DNA from: an uncultured Bdellovibrionales bacterium
Lineage (GTDB): Bacteria; Bdellovibrionota; FAC87; UBA2466
Direction: 5' to 3'
NCBI GenBank assembly: GCA_937903155.1
Contig: CALCZU010000121.1
Coordinates: 17,704 to 81,703 of the forward strand
Length of the DNA: 64,000 nucleotides
The position numbers and the translations under genes were made by a program. Under the pieces are notes generated by a model. It was not told where the DNA came from, ran no database searches, and saw only the letters and a program-made list of their open reading frames with translations. Positions within the stretch are counted from its first letter, which is position 1, and the number at the start of each line of letters is the position of its first letter. Shown here piece after piece: positions 52,800-62,285 of the stretch.

Positions 52800-54086
52800 A
52801 TGCGAAAATTTAGCCTCTTTATTTTGTTCTTCTTAATCTCCCAAATAAGTTTCGGCTGGGGCGCCCATTTTTTAGTCACCGACAAAGCGCTAGACACTCC
52901 CGAATTAAAAGGTTTTTTAGACATGCAGACGAAGAGCGAACCGATTGAACTCTTTCTCTTTGCCCAAAAAAAGCCATTAGTGGCGCTCTTCGATGGTTAT
53001 TATCAGTGGCTTCAAACGACCCCTTCAAAACGCTTTTTGGTCGGACACTTTAGCGAAAATGATCCCACTCTCTTAGGTTTTTTAAAAGCGGCCCGATTAA
53101 ATCCTAAAGCTACTTTCCCCTTATTGCGTCGTCGCTTTCCTTCTGAAAAACCGTTGCGAAATCCGATTTTACTCAATGTGATTTCTCCTCACGAAAAGAT
53201 TGATCCCTATTTTACGCAAGAATTCGAAAATGCGCAGGGAAGACAAATGACGATGAGAGAGATTTTAACGACTTTCTCGGACGAACCCGACTGGACGATC
53301 GATTATGCGCTCTGGGATATTCCAGAGTACGGATACGGAACGAAGCCCTATGGAAAAACAAACGAGCCTTGGAGTGGAGCCGCTTTTCACATGCAGTTTA
53401 GCCACGAGAACTTCATCATTCGAACGCTCGCTCCGACGGTTCAGGATGGGATGGCACAAGATCGAATCGAGCTTTTTCTAAGGCTTTCCAGACTCGCGTT
53501 TTCGACCCAACACCCCTATTGGGGAGCCCGATTTGCGGCCCACGCGATTCACTACATGCAGGATCTGTCGCAGCCTTATCACGCGAAAGCGGTACCGTTC
53601 GCGAATTTTAATTACTATCTCAAATTCGCTTTCAGCGCCGATAAAGAAAAGTATATTCGAGACACCACGCAACTCGTTTCGAATCGACACCTTTTATTCG
53701 AAGATTTTATTCGGGGGTACATGGAAAAACAGGATCTCGTCCAAACTCAAGAGTCCAAAAATTTAATCCAAGCGCTCTCCAGCGGAAAACCAATGATTTC
53801 TAAAATTTCAAAACGCGAAACCTCTGAGAATCTTTTTAAAGAGGTGTCCGAAAGAAGCGTTGAAATCGCCTGGAAATTGGATAACGCCGTGGCGACAGTC
53901 TATGGCCCTAGAATGACCGGCGATCCCACTTACGATTTTGATTCGGATACGCAATACAGCGCAGGCGCGGTTTACTCGAAATCGGCCGTCGAACTCGAGG
54001 CTTTGGTCAAGGTGGCCATGACCCCTCTGACTACAGCAGGAGAAGCGACACGAACCCTCTTAGAAATGTGCCGTTCTGCCCCGTAA
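52800..54086 (+). CDS. Exported protein, possible zinc-dependent PLC/S1-P1 nuclease fold
   Basis: The 428-residue protein has a signal peptide whose cleavage after FG would leave Trp-Gly-Ala-His at the mature N-terminus, as in zinc-dependent phospholipase C and S1/P1 nucleases. Later motifs are RFAAHAIHYMQDLSQPYHAKAVP, with His and Asp spaced as in those enzymes' zinc sites, and NRHLLFEDF, with the expected His and Glu. The match is by motif memory only. It may be a periplasmic or outer-surface hydrolase. Confidence 0.5.
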   Translation: MRKFSLFILFFLISQISFGWGAHFLVTDKALDTPELKGFLDMQTKSEPIELFLFAQKKPLVALFDGYYQWLQTTPSKRFLVGHFSENDPTLLGFLKAARLNPKATFPLLRRRFPSEKPLRNPILLNVISPHEKIDPYFTQEFENAQGRQMTMREILTTFSDEPDWTIDYALWDIPEYGYGTKPYGKTNEPWSGAAFHMQFSHENFIIRTLAPTVQDGMAQDRIELFLRLSRLAFSTQHPYWGARFAAHAIHYMQDLSQPYHAKAVPFANFNYYLKFAFSADKEKYIRDTTQLVSNRHLLFEDFIRGYMEKQDLVQTQESKNLIQALSSGKPMISKISKRETSENLFKEVSERSVEIAWKLDNAVATVYGPRMTGDPTYDFDSDTQYSAGAVYSKSAVELEALVKVAMTPLTTAGEATRTLLEMCRSAP

Positions 54087-54176
54087 TGTCCCATAAAATT
54101 AGCTCACTTAGCGACTTTTCTACCATTAGGCGAAAACGCTGGAGGCGGACGCAAGAAGATATGCTATATCGGGGGG

Positions 54177-55049
54177 ATGAAAAGACTTCTAGCTGTTTTT
54201 CTACTCAATCTTCTCTTACTCACTTACGCACTTGCGAACGATCCTCTTTATTCTCCCGTTTTAAAACGTGGGAGCCATAAAGGCACGAGCATCGATACCG
54301 ATCACTGGCGTTACGCTTCCGCTGTTCCTGAAGACAAAGTTTTAGCGCTTCAGAAACTGACAGAGCCTTTCGAAAAAGAAGGAATTACCTACGCGGGATT
54401 CGGAAATTTAAGACACAAAGGCAAGTGGTACTTTGCAGCTTACCCGAATCGTGCCGAAGGCGCGTCTTTGCTTGAAGAACATTTTGAATCGACCTTTCCT
54501 GCAGCCCATAGTTTTGTTTGGGTAAAATACACTTCGAAGGCACCCGTTGTGATCCTTCCTGAGGGTGAAGGAGAATCGGAGAAAATCTACGATCTTTTTA
54601 TTTCCTCCGAGGCGGCACGGCCCAAAGGAGTCAACTATAGCCTCCTGCGTGGTACCCCTGTTTACTCGGACTTCGTTTTGGTCCATGGAATTTACTCTTT
54701 GAAAGAAATCTTAGACACCCGCGCGAAAAATAAAGACAAAACCATCGAAGAGTTTCCCCTGAAACTCGATCCCACCCAGAGTGCCCGCATCGTCGCGGCC
54801 GGCGTTTTTATGAGCCGTCGCGATGGTTATCAGCGCGCATACAACACGGTTTCCCTCTCAAATTGTCATGGAGCTTCACTTGAAATGATCGATAAAGGAC
54901 ATGGCCGTTACTCGCTTTACCGACAAGGGAGAATCCTTTCCGACACCGTTGGAGAAGTTTATCCGATCTTCGCAAGCTTCGCTTTGAAAGCACGCGGAAT
55001 CTACAACCGGAAGTTGAATTTCTTCGATTCCAATCGCATTGGTAAATAG
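54177..55049 (+). CDS. Exported protein, possible DUF4105/Lnb-like
   Basis: The 290 residues start with a signal peptide (about 1-20, ending YALAN). A Cys/His region, YNTVSLSNCHGASLEMIDKG, resembles the active-site block of DUF4105 proteins, and HSFVWVKYTS could supply the partner region. Otherwise it is not recognised. It is 90 bases after the previous exported protein gene, on the same strand. Confidence 0.4.
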   Translation: MKRLLAVFLLNLLLLTYALANDPLYSPVLKRGSHKGTSIDTDHWRYASAVPEDKVLALQKLTEPFEKEGITYAGFGNLRHKGKWYFAAYPNRAEGASLLEEHFESTFPAAHSFVWVKYTSKAPVVILPEGEGESEKIYDLFISSEAARPKGVNYSLLRGTPVYSDFVLVHGIYSLKEILDTRAKNKDKTIEEFPLKLDPTQSARIVAAGVFMSRRDGYQRAYNTVSLSNCHGASLEMIDKGHGRYSLYRQGRILSDTVGEVYPIFASFALKARGIYNRKLNFFDSNRIGK

Positions 55050-55078
55050 CAGTCACGGAGTTCTTCTCAAGTACAGCG

Positions 55079-55115
55079 AGATTGCTTCGTCGCTTCGCTC
55101 CTCGCAACGACTGCC
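55079..55115 (-). repeat. Dispersed REP-like repeat, copy 2
   Basis: The reverse complement of the unit at 23261-23297, with only a few differences near its outer end (GGCAG-TCG-TTGCGAGG). It lies between convergent genes, as the other copies do. Confidence 0.8.
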
Positions 55116-55143
55116 GTTACGCAGTCTGCTACTCTGCCGTTGC

Positions 55144-56823
55144 TTATTTCTTCGGAAAAATTGGGGCGGTGGAGGAACCGGACTCACGGTATTTCAAATA
55201 CGCTAGGATGACAAAGGCGATTTGAAGTGCGACGTAGGCTCCGACGTATCCCATTCCGCCACTTCCAAAGCCATATGAATGCAGACCGGCCCCGAGTACG
55301 AAATTCACGCCATACCAGGCCATGAGAACTCCTAAAAAGCAGAACACCGTCGTCGTTGCAAATCCAAACCCTCGCAACCAACCCGCAAAGCGCCCATGAA
55401 GGACGGCCACGTACAAGAGTAGAGCCGTCAAAGCCCAAACTTCTTTAGGATCCCATCCCCAGAATCTGCCCCAAGAATAATCCGCCCAGACGCCACCTAA
55501 AATCGTGCCGGCAGCGAGGAGAACCACGCCGATTTGAATCGCGCGGTACATGTACAGAGTATATTGCTGAACCGTCGGGACCTGCTTGGGTTTAAACAGG
55601 TAAAAACCTAAAACGACATTGCCTAGGCAAAGCGAGAGCGCAAAAGCGGCATAACTCAAAGTAATTGTCAGCACATGAATCGTCAGCCAAAGGTTACTTC
55701 TTAGAACTGGCTCTAAAGGATGAATACTCGGATCTAAAACCACGGGCGTATTGTCCGCTAAGACTAAGCCTACAATCGAAAAGACGACGGCCGCGGCAGG
55801 AATGGCAAGATTCTTATATTGAAGCCAAATGAGAAGAGAAAAAAGGACACATCCCCACGTCACCCAGATCACCGACTCATACATATTTGTCACGGGAGGG
55901 CGCCCTGACACAAGACAACGAATGACAAAGCCATACGCATGCAAACCAAAGCCGAGAAGAAGTGTTCCGAAACTCACGTTCTTCAAAACTCTGTGATTGG
56001 TCACAATCGCTGCGAGTATCAGGATAAAGGCAAGCGTGTATAAAACCCAAGCCCATCGAAAAGGACGCAAGTGATTGTAATGAATTTCACGCTTGAGATC
56101 CGAAACCGTAGGATACTGCCCCTTCGCAAGGTCGACTCTTAAAACCGAACCAAAATCGACCGCTCCTTTTTTCCAAGCAAAGGCGTCTTTTTTCAAAAAA
56201 CCATCGATGAGAGATTTCAAAGAGGTACCTAAAAGTTGCATCGACTCGGGCGGATATGGCAATCCACCGGGTTCATTCAACGAGGTTAAAGCAAACCAAG
56301 GCTCACTCATTCCTTTAGGATTTGGAAAAATCGTCAGCGCATCTCCCGAAATAATCATTTCGAGCATGTTTTTTTGATTCGCTAAAATGAGCGTTTTTCG
56401 CTCTAAATCAGAGAGCTTTTCTTTGGTCCGTTCTTTCTCGGCCGCCTGTCGGACAAGCTTCATCAACTTGGGATTGTCGCGGACCGCTTTTAAAGTAAAA
56501 TATTTTTGATCTTTTTCGAAACCCAATTCGGTTTTGAGCGCTTCGTAATCCACACGAATGATAGGTTCATCGTCCCATTCTTTATCGAAGTTTGTTAACC
56601 ATCCAAAGATACATTCAATGGCTGAAAAAGTTTTCCAGCTCGTTTTTCCCGTGATGAATTGCACGGTCTCTCTCGAAAAAGTGTCGAGAGGCTTTAACCG
56701 TCCGCGTTCTTGAATGGCAATTTCGCTCACCTCAGTCCAATCAAAGCCTTTTCTCTCTTCCGGAGCTGCCGAAAGCAGAGTCGAAAAAACTAACGCGAGA
56801 CAGATGGATAGAGTGTGTTTCAT
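55144..56823 (-). CDS. ccsA: Cytochrome c assembly protein CcsA/ResC with N-terminal periplasmic domain
   Basis: System II cytochrome c heme-delivery protein. The 559 residues have a signal peptide and about 250 periplasmic residues. A membrane half follows with HVLTITLSYAAFALSLCLG and the heme-handling WWD-type motif SWGRFWGWDPKEVWALTALL, then more helices ending with GMGYVG. The extra N-terminal domain is not part of minimal CcsA. It overlaps resB by four bases; the two normally work as one complex. Confidence 0.88.
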   Translation of the reverse strand: MKHTLSICLALVFSTLLSAAPEERKGFDWTEVSEIAIQERGRLKPLDTFSRETVQFITGKTSWKTFSAIECIFGWLTNFDKEWDDEPIIRVDYEALKTELGFEKDQKYFTLKAVRDNPKLMKLVRQAAEKERTKEKLSDLERKTLILANQKNMLEMIISGDALTIFPNPKGMSEPWFALTSLNEPGGLPYPPESMQLLGTSLKSLIDGFLKKDAFAWKKGAVDFGSVLRVDLAKGQYPTVSDLKREIHYNHLRPFRWAWVLYTLAFILILAAIVTNHRVLKNVSFGTLLLGFGLHAYGFVIRCLVSGRPPVTNMYESVIWVTWGCVLFSLLIWLQYKNLAIPAAAVVFSIVGLVLADNTPVVLDPSIHPLEPVLRSNLWLTIHVLTITLSYAAFALSLCLGNVVLGFYLFKPKQVPTVQQYTLYMYRAIQIGVVLLAAGTILGGVWADYSWGRFWGWDPKEVWALTALLLYVAVLHGRFAGWLRGFGFATTTVFCFLGVLMAWYGVNFVLGAGLHSYGFGSGGMGYVGAYVALQIAFVILAYLKYRESGSSTAPIFPKK

Positions 56824-58637
56824 TTTTTTCCCTTTTTTCCCATTAAAATATCAAAATAATGCGGATTCATCCAAAACATGATGCCAATCCCTAAACACAT
56901 TAGAAGCGAGCCGATGTATTTCACCCAACGTCCTGGATCAAAATTGACCGCAAAAACCGAGACCGCAGGTTTTCCTTCTTCTAATTGGTAGCTTGCCTGA
57001 TAAAAAGTATAACCGCCGTAGTGAAGAGGTTCATTCATGCTGATCTCAGCCACAGGTTCATTTTCATTCGTTGGGCTTCGGACCTTTACCGTACTTTGGT
57101 AAGTGGCGGCTTTTTGGGTTCCGGGATCGGTTCCCACCCGAAACTTATCAAGATAAATTTTAAAAGGAAGCGTCATGCGGTTTTTGGAATACTGAATAAA
57201 AAGTTCGCGACCCTCAATCGACAAAAGTTTCCCGGAATTTTCTAAAAGCCACTGGCCAGAGGATTCGATTTTTTTTCCGTCGCGTTGCTCAACTAAATGA
57301 ACGGCAGTGGTGTACGCATCGTTGGGACCGGTAATCGAATCCAAAGCATCGGGGGTTTCATTTTCAGAAGCGAAAGGAAGATTTTCGACGATCCTAAATT
57401 TAAGATCCATCCAGCCTGTGGAATACTCTTTGTCGGTTTCAACAACACCCTCGCTATTTAAATCACCCGTTTTGCCCAGCGCGCGGTAGTACAATTTGTC
57501 TCTTTGAGGCGAGAGCGCGAACTGCAACTCCCCACGACTGGTTCCCACCATTCCCATCGCTTCTTTCGGAGGCGCTTGAGAGGAAATCATTCGGACGCTA
57601 TAGCCTAAACCGCCTGTGTGTTTGGAGGCTCCGTGAAGCGTTGCAAATTCGGGAAAGTTTGAAAAGACGGTGTGTTTCTCCGTATCCGTATCTCCTTTTC
57701 TTCTCAGTTCAAATTCAACTGCAGGATTAACCGGCTCATTAGACTTATTGACGAGCTGATTTTTTTCAACGATCGCATAAGGAAGATAGCGGCCGATTTT
57801 AATCTCAAGACCCGTTCCGCCAACCGAATGCCAAGTTTTATCGATTTCAATCGGCACTCGAAAGTTTTTTCCTTCTCGCATTAAAACTAAAAATCCAATT
57901 CCCTGTTTTTTCGTTTTCGGAGGATTCTTAAAATTTTTCAGTTCTTCTTCAGACCAAAGATTCACAAAAGAAAGTTCCGCGGGCCCTAAGTTGACCTTGG
58001 ACGGAGTGGAAGGATTTCCGGAGTACAGCCATTCCGAAATATTGAAGCGGTCGTTGTACAACTCGATTTTAAGCGCGCTTCCCCCGGTGCGGTCGGAGTT
58101 TGCCAGGTATTTTCTTTTTAAGACGGCTCTGGGGATAAAACCATCTACGACAAGAGAGTTCGAATTCGACAAACTAATTTCTAGAAGATCCCGAGACACC
58201 GCATTGACGGATTCTCTGATTTTGTATTCTTGTTTCTTTCCACTCTTCTCGTCACTTAAAGTCACACTGAGATCATTTAAAATCACCTCATTGTCCTGGC
58301 TTTTTTCAAAAACAGGCAAGTTTCCGTCGACCCCAAAACGTTGAGTTAAACATGAGCCGATGAGAATTGTGATGATCCCAAGATGCGTGATGACAAACCC
58401 CGTCTGGCGCGGTTTCCAAGGATAGCGAGAAAGAGCGGCGCAAAGAACATTCAACCCCAGTAAAAATAAAAGTCCGGCGAACCAAGGGGTTCCATAAACG
58501 GCAACCCAGGCCGCGCGCGTTCCATATTTCGATTCTAAGACCGTAGCCGTTCCCAGCACTCCTGCGAGAAGCACCAAAGAAATCACAGCAAGTTTAAGGG
58601 ATGAAAAAAACTTAAAAAGCGAGCGAGGTAAAATCAT
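56820..58637 (-). CDS. resB: Cytochrome c assembly protein ResB/Ccs1
   Basis: Partner of CcsA in delivering reduced heme to apocytochromes. The 605 residues have helices near 10-30, 50-70 and 80-100, the last with RQTGFVITHLGIITILIGSCL. A large periplasmic domain follows, and a final helix (about 577-595). PLHYGGYTFYQASYQ is the typical C-terminal motif. It overlaps ygfZ and ccsA by four bases each. Confidence 0.88.
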   Translation of the reverse strand: MILPRSLFKFFSSLKLAVISLVLLAGVLGTATVLESKYGTRAAWVAVYGTPWFAGLLFLLGLNVLCAALSRYPWKPRQTGFVITHLGIITILIGSCLTQRFGVDGNLPVFEKSQDNEVILNDLSVTLSDEKSGKKQEYKIRESVNAVSRDLLEISLSNSNSLVVDGFIPRAVLKRKYLANSDRTGGSALKIELYNDRFNISEWLYSGNPSTPSKVNLGPAELSFVNLWSEEELKNFKNPPKTKKQGIGFLVLMREGKNFRVPIEIDKTWHSVGGTGLEIKIGRYLPYAIVEKNQLVNKSNEPVNPAVEFELRRKGDTDTEKHTVFSNFPEFATLHGASKHTGGLGYSVRMISSQAPPKEAMGMVGTSRGELQFALSPQRDKLYYRALGKTGDLNSEGVVETDKEYSTGWMDLKFRIVENLPFASENETPDALDSITGPNDAYTTAVHLVEQRDGKKIESSGQWLLENSGKLLSIEGRELFIQYSKNRMTLPFKIYLDKFRVGTDPGTQKAATYQSTVKVRSPTNENEPVAEISMNEPLHYGGYTFYQASYQLEEGKPAVSVFAVNFDPGRWVKYIGSLLMCLGIGIMFWMNPHYFDILMGKKGKK

Positions 58638-59647
58638 TTTCTCTCTATCATTTTTTCGTTATCATTTATTGGGGAGCAAACTTCAAGAATGTCTCCAAAC
58701 TCTGTCGTTAGCTCCATCGAAGTTTCCCAATAATCTTTTTGCAAAATCGCAAGTCCCAACCCACCTTGAGCTCGTCTCGGATCGTCGATAAGACTGGTTA
58801 AACTCCCCACTATCTTATCAGAGGAATGGACAACTTGGGGAAGAGTCCGCGCATTTTGTTTTTCTGACAGCGTGCATCTAACAGGAATCAATTTCTTATT
58901 TACACTGCCATAGGTGAAAATCCGTTCGACAACTTCTTGGCCGGGGTAACAGCCCTTATTTCGCGCGACTGCCTCTTCGTAATTTCCTTCTAAGAAGATA
59001 TCTGACTCATCGATGTCTTTTCCGATGTCGGGAATGCCGGAGCGGATTCTTAAATACTCATAGGTTTTCACGCCGATAAAAGAGGAAATAGGTTGAGCCT
59101 GGATCCAAGTCATCGCATTCTCACGCGGCAAAATCACCCAAAAAAATTGAGGAATGCGGGCATCCTTCCAAACTGTCACTTCTGAAGATTTGAGTTCCGA
59201 AGATGGATTCACAACCGCAAAAAGCGCCGTTTGAGCGGAAATATTTTCAATTGTTAAATTTTCACCGAAGTGAAACTTTTCGAGGTGTTCTAACGTCTTT
59301 GAAACTTGTGCTTGGGAAGTGACGATCCAAACTTCGTTTTCTTTTCTCAAAAAAGTCACGAGCGAAATCGTGCCGGCACGTCCTGTGAGAAACGCGCCCG
59401 GAGCTGTCTCACCCACCTGAAAGCTCTTAAAATTGACTGTGCTCATCCGATTGAGGTAGTCGAGCGAATCGGGACCCTGAATCCGAATCACGCCCCAATG
59501 GGTAAAATCAAAAACGCATTGCTGAGATTCGGATTTTTCCACGTCATTCGCGTAGGAATTCACAATCCAAGGGATTTGAAAACCATCGACTTCTTTTAAT
59601 TCGTGAATCGGAAAGAGATGACTCGCTACTGTAAGATTTTCTTGCAT
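58634..59647 (-). CDS. ygfZ: YgfZ/IscA-type folate-binding protein
   Basis: A GcvT-like protein that uses folate and helps maintain Fe-S enzymes. The 337 residues have CVFDFTHWGVIRIQGPDSLDYLNRM at the N-terminus and the family signature KGCYPGQEVVER with its conserved Cys. The ATG at 59647 is chosen; an in-frame GTG three codons upstream is possible. It overlaps the DUF971 gene by 22 bases. Confidence 0.88.
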   Translation of the reverse strand: MQENLTVASHLFPIHELKEVDGFQIPWIVNSYANDVEKSESQQCVFDFTHWGVIRIQGPDSLDYLNRMSTVNFKSFQVGETAPGAFLTGRAGTISLVTFLRKENEVWIVTSQAQVSKTLEHLEKFHFGENLTIENISAQTALFAVVNPSSELKSSEVTVWKDARIPQFFWVILPRENAMTWIQAQPISSFIGVKTYEYLRIRSGIPDIGKDIDESDIFLEGNYEEAVARNKGCYPGQEVVERIFTYGSVNKKLIPVRCTLSEKQNARTLPQVVHSSDKIVGSLTSLIDDPRRAQGGLGLAILQKDYWETSMELTTEFGDILEVCSPINDNEKMIERK

Positions 59648-59952
59648 TGAGGACACTCGCAGAGGGTTCTAAGATGTTCAAACGTAAAAATCCCCGTATC
59701 GTGTCCATCACTCCAGGCGATCTTCAAAGCATATCGACCGACGCTTTCGATTTTTTTCGGTTTGATATCTTGAGCGACAGATTCTGATTTTAAAATCTTT
59801 TCTCGTGTCCATTCATCAATGCAATTTGCGCAATGACATGCAAGTCGGATATTTCTGACTTGAAAAATCGAGTTATGGCCATCGCTCCAACGGATGCCGA
59901 GCGTTTTGGGATCCATCTGTCTTAATTCAAGCGGAGCGAAATTGGAATTCAT
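59626..59952 (-). CDS. DUF971 domain protein
   Basis: The 108-residue protein resembles the N-terminal domain of gamma-butyrobetaine hydroxylase (DUF971). It has two WSDGH motifs, RLACHCANCIDEWTRE and a final LCECPQCKKIL, so a Cys-rich metal-binding role is possible. Such proteins are often fused to or encoded beside Mrp. The ATG overlapping the mrp stop (ATGA) is chosen over one three codons earlier. Confidence 0.85.
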   Translation of the reverse strand: MNSNFAPLELRQMDPKTLGIRWSDGHNSIFQVRNIRLACHCANCIDEWTREKILKSESVAQDIKPKKIESVGRYALKIAWSDGHDTGIFTFEHLRTLCECPQCKKILQ

Positions 59953-61058
59953 GTGCGCCACTCAAGATTTAAAGGTTGAAAATGCCCTTGGGATTTTTCA
60001 AAAAGCACTGAAAGATTGGCAGCCACTTCACCCGCTAATTTCTTGTAGAGTTTTGCGGTATCGCTTTGCGGAAAGGCCGTCACAATCGGATTTCCGATAT
60101 CGCTGCCTTCGGCCACTCGGGGTTCGAGAGGAATCGAGCAAAGAAGAGGCACGCCCATTTCGTTCGCGATTTTTTCGCCCCCGCCCTGTCGGAAAATATG
60201 CGTTGTGTGATTGCAATCGCCGCACACAAAGCCCGCCATATTTTCAACGACTCCTAAAACTGGAACCTTAACATTCTCAAACATTCGAATGCCGCGTCGG
60301 ACGTCGAGTAAACTCACATCCTGAGGAGTGGTCACAATGACCGCACCCGAAACAGGCGCTGTTTGGCTGATCGTTAACTGAGCATCTCCCGTACCTGGAG
60401 GCATATCGATGAGTAGGTAATCCAACTCTCCCCAATCGACGGCCGATAAAAACTGAGTCAGCGCTCCATGCACCATCGGACCGCGCCAAACGACGGCTTC
60501 GTTTTCAGGAACTAAAAAACCCATCGACATCAGCTTAATGCCGTTTTTAACGACGGGAATCACGCGTCCGTCTTTTTGTAAGGGCTTTTCTTTAACGCCC
60601 ATCATGAGAGGAACTGAAGGCCCGTAAATATCGGCATCCATGAGCCCCACACTCGCGCCTGTTTCACGCAAAGCCATCGCGAGGTTAATCGTCACGGTAC
60701 TTTTTCCAACACCGCCCTTACCGCTTGCAACCGCAATCACGTTTTTGACGTTGGGAAGTGCAATCCGATTTCCGCTGGCAGCCGTCTTTCGAACCATTGC
60801 TGTCATTTCGACATTAACTGCTTTAACGCCATCGAGTTCTTTGACTCTTTTTTCGCACTCTTCTTTGAGCGCATCTTTCACGGGACACGCGGGAGTCGTT
60901 AACTCCACTTTGAAACTAACGTTGCCGCCTTCGATTTTAAGATCTTTGACGAAACCTAAAGTGACGATGTCTTTGTGAAGATCCGGATCCATCACTTTGG
61001 ACAATGCGGACAAGACATCTTTTTCGGTAATTGTTTGGCTTTTTGATTGGAAGAACAT
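59949..61058 (-). CDS. mrp: Fe-S cluster carrier Mrp/ApbC
   Basis: P-loop ATPase that carries Fe-S clusters. The 369 residues have an N-terminal MIP18 (DUF59) domain (about 1-90), the deviant Walker A GKGGVGKST at 113-121, DADIYGPSVPLMMGV, DMPPGTGDAQLT, and the CGDC cluster-binding pair in MAGFVCGDCNHT. It is first in a coupled run with DUF971, ygfZ, resB and ccsA. Confidence 0.95.
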   Translation of the reverse strand: MFFQSKSQTITEKDVLSALSKVMDPDLHKDIVTLGFVKDLKIEGGNVSFKVELTTPACPVKDALKEECEKRVKELDGVKAVNVEMTAMVRKTAASGNRIALPNVKNVIAVASGKGGVGKSTVTINLAMALRETGASVGLMDADIYGPSVPLMMGVKEKPLQKDGRVIPVVKNGIKLMSMGFLVPENEAVVWRGPMVHGALTQFLSAVDWGELDYLLIDMPPGTGDAQLTISQTAPVSGAVIVTTPQDVSLLDVRRGIRMFENVKVPVLGVVENMAGFVCGDCNHTTHIFRQGGGEKIANEMGVPLLCSIPLEPRVAEGSDIGNPIVTAFPQSDTAKLYKKLAGEVAANLSVLFEKSQGHFQPLNLEWRT

Positions 61059-61121
61059 CCTACATAAATAGTCTGAATCGTTCGAAAAGAAAAGGATTAA
61101 TGCTATGCGTAATAGAGATTG

Positions 61122-62213
61122 CTAGCGTTTGGAAGGGGCGGAAGTCTTGGCCTGGGGGTATCCGTTCGTTTCGGGCACGGAGGGGTTCCTACTTTTGCCT
61201 ATGAAAAAGCCTGCCGCAAAGACGGCGAGAAGAAGGATAGATAAAATGGCGATTTTTAAGGTGGGATTAGATTTCATTTCGACCAATGAATCGGAGTAAC
61301 CAGCCGTCGGGGTGAGAAGCGCTTCTTGATCGAGATACTTTAAAATCATTTCCTCGCCACGTGAAGCGCGCACGGGACCTAAGTAGTTCTCGAGAGCCGT
61401 CATGAGTGAGCCCACGTTTTTAAATCTTTTCTCAGGATCTTTTTGAAGACACTGATCGACAATCGCCGCTAACTTTTTCGAAACACCGGGCTGCATTTGT
61501 TTGACGGGAATATATTTGACTTCGCGGATGCGCTGAAAAACGGTTTCACCCTGCTCGTCTTTAAAAGGACGGACACCGGTCAACATTTCATAAAGACAAA
61601 TTCCAAGCAAAAACAAATCGGCATTTACCGTAATCGGATCGCCTAAAACTTGTTCGGGAGAAAGATATTGCGGAGATCCCACCATCATTCCGGGACGTGT
61701 CAGGGATTCTTTATCCACATCCATGACGATTCCAAAGTCCATCAGCTTCACACTTCCGCGAGAAGTGAGTCGGATATTGGAGGGCTTAATATCTCGGTGA
61801 ATTAAATGGTGCGAGTGCATGTAACTCACGCCACGCGCGACGAGTAATAAGACGCTTGCGGCAACATCTTCGGGAAGGTGTCCGATTTTTTTAATAACAG
61901 TCGAAAGGTCCACACCGTCGATATATTCCATGAGAATGTACGCGTCGGTATCACTTTGAATGTAGTCGTATACGTGCGCAATATTTTGATGGAGGACTGA
62001 GGCCAGAGCTTTGGCTTCGCGTCGAAAACGTTCTTTGGTCTCGGCACTGCCGGCCAATTCTGCTTTTAATTTTTTAATAACAACAAATCTATCGAGTGCG
62101 GGTTGCTTGGCGCGGAAAATCTGCGACATGCCGCCCGTTGCGAGCAAACGGACTTCTTCGAGTTCGCCTCGAAGTCTGGGAGATGCTTCAAAAATATCTT
62201 TTAGGCCGTCCAT
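61122..62213 (-). CDS. Hanks-type serine/threonine protein kinase
   Basis: The 363-residue kinase has a Gly-rich loop (LLATGGMSQIFRA), catalytic Lys47 (VVIKK), HRDIKPSN with Asp141, DFG at 159-161, and SPQYLSPEQ in the activation segment. A membrane helix lies near 323-340, and the C-terminal part after it is only about 25 residues long, so it has no PASTA or other sensor outside. All catalytic residues are present. The ATG lies a few bases downstream of AGGAT, and a TACAAT box is just upstream. A terminator ends the structured segment immediately before it. Confidence 0.9.
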   Translation of the reverse strand: MDGLKDIFEASPRLRGELEEVRLLATGGMSQIFRAKQPALDRFVVIKKLKAELAGSAETKERFRREAKALASVLHQNIAHVYDYIQSDTDAYILMEYIDGVDLSTVIKKIGHLPEDVAASVLLLVARGVSYMHSHHLIHRDIKPSNIRLTSRGSVKLMDFGIVMDVDKESLTRPGMMVGSPQYLSPEQVLGDPITVNADLFLLGICLYEMLTGVRPFKDEQGETVFQRIREVKYIPVKQMQPGVSKKLAAIVDQCLQKDPEKRFKNVGSLMTALENYLGPVRASRGEEMILKYLDQEALLTPTAGYSDSLVEMKSNPTLKIAILSILLLAVFAAGFFIGKSRNPSVPETNGYPQAKTSAPSKR

Positions 62214-62231
62214 AAGATCCTATTGTAACAC

Positions 62232-62285
62232 AAAAAAAAGGGTGAAATTTCAAAGCGCCTTTTTGAGAAGACGCTTTGAAATTTC
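62232..62285 (-). terminator. Rho-independent terminator at the end of the structured segment
   Basis: A 14-bp perfect stem (GAAATTTCAAAGCG with CGCTTTGAAATTTC, loop of 14) is followed by ACCC and eight T on the minus strand. It ends 18 bases before the kinase start. It could terminate the RNA fully or act as an attenuator for the kinase. Confidence 0.85.
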
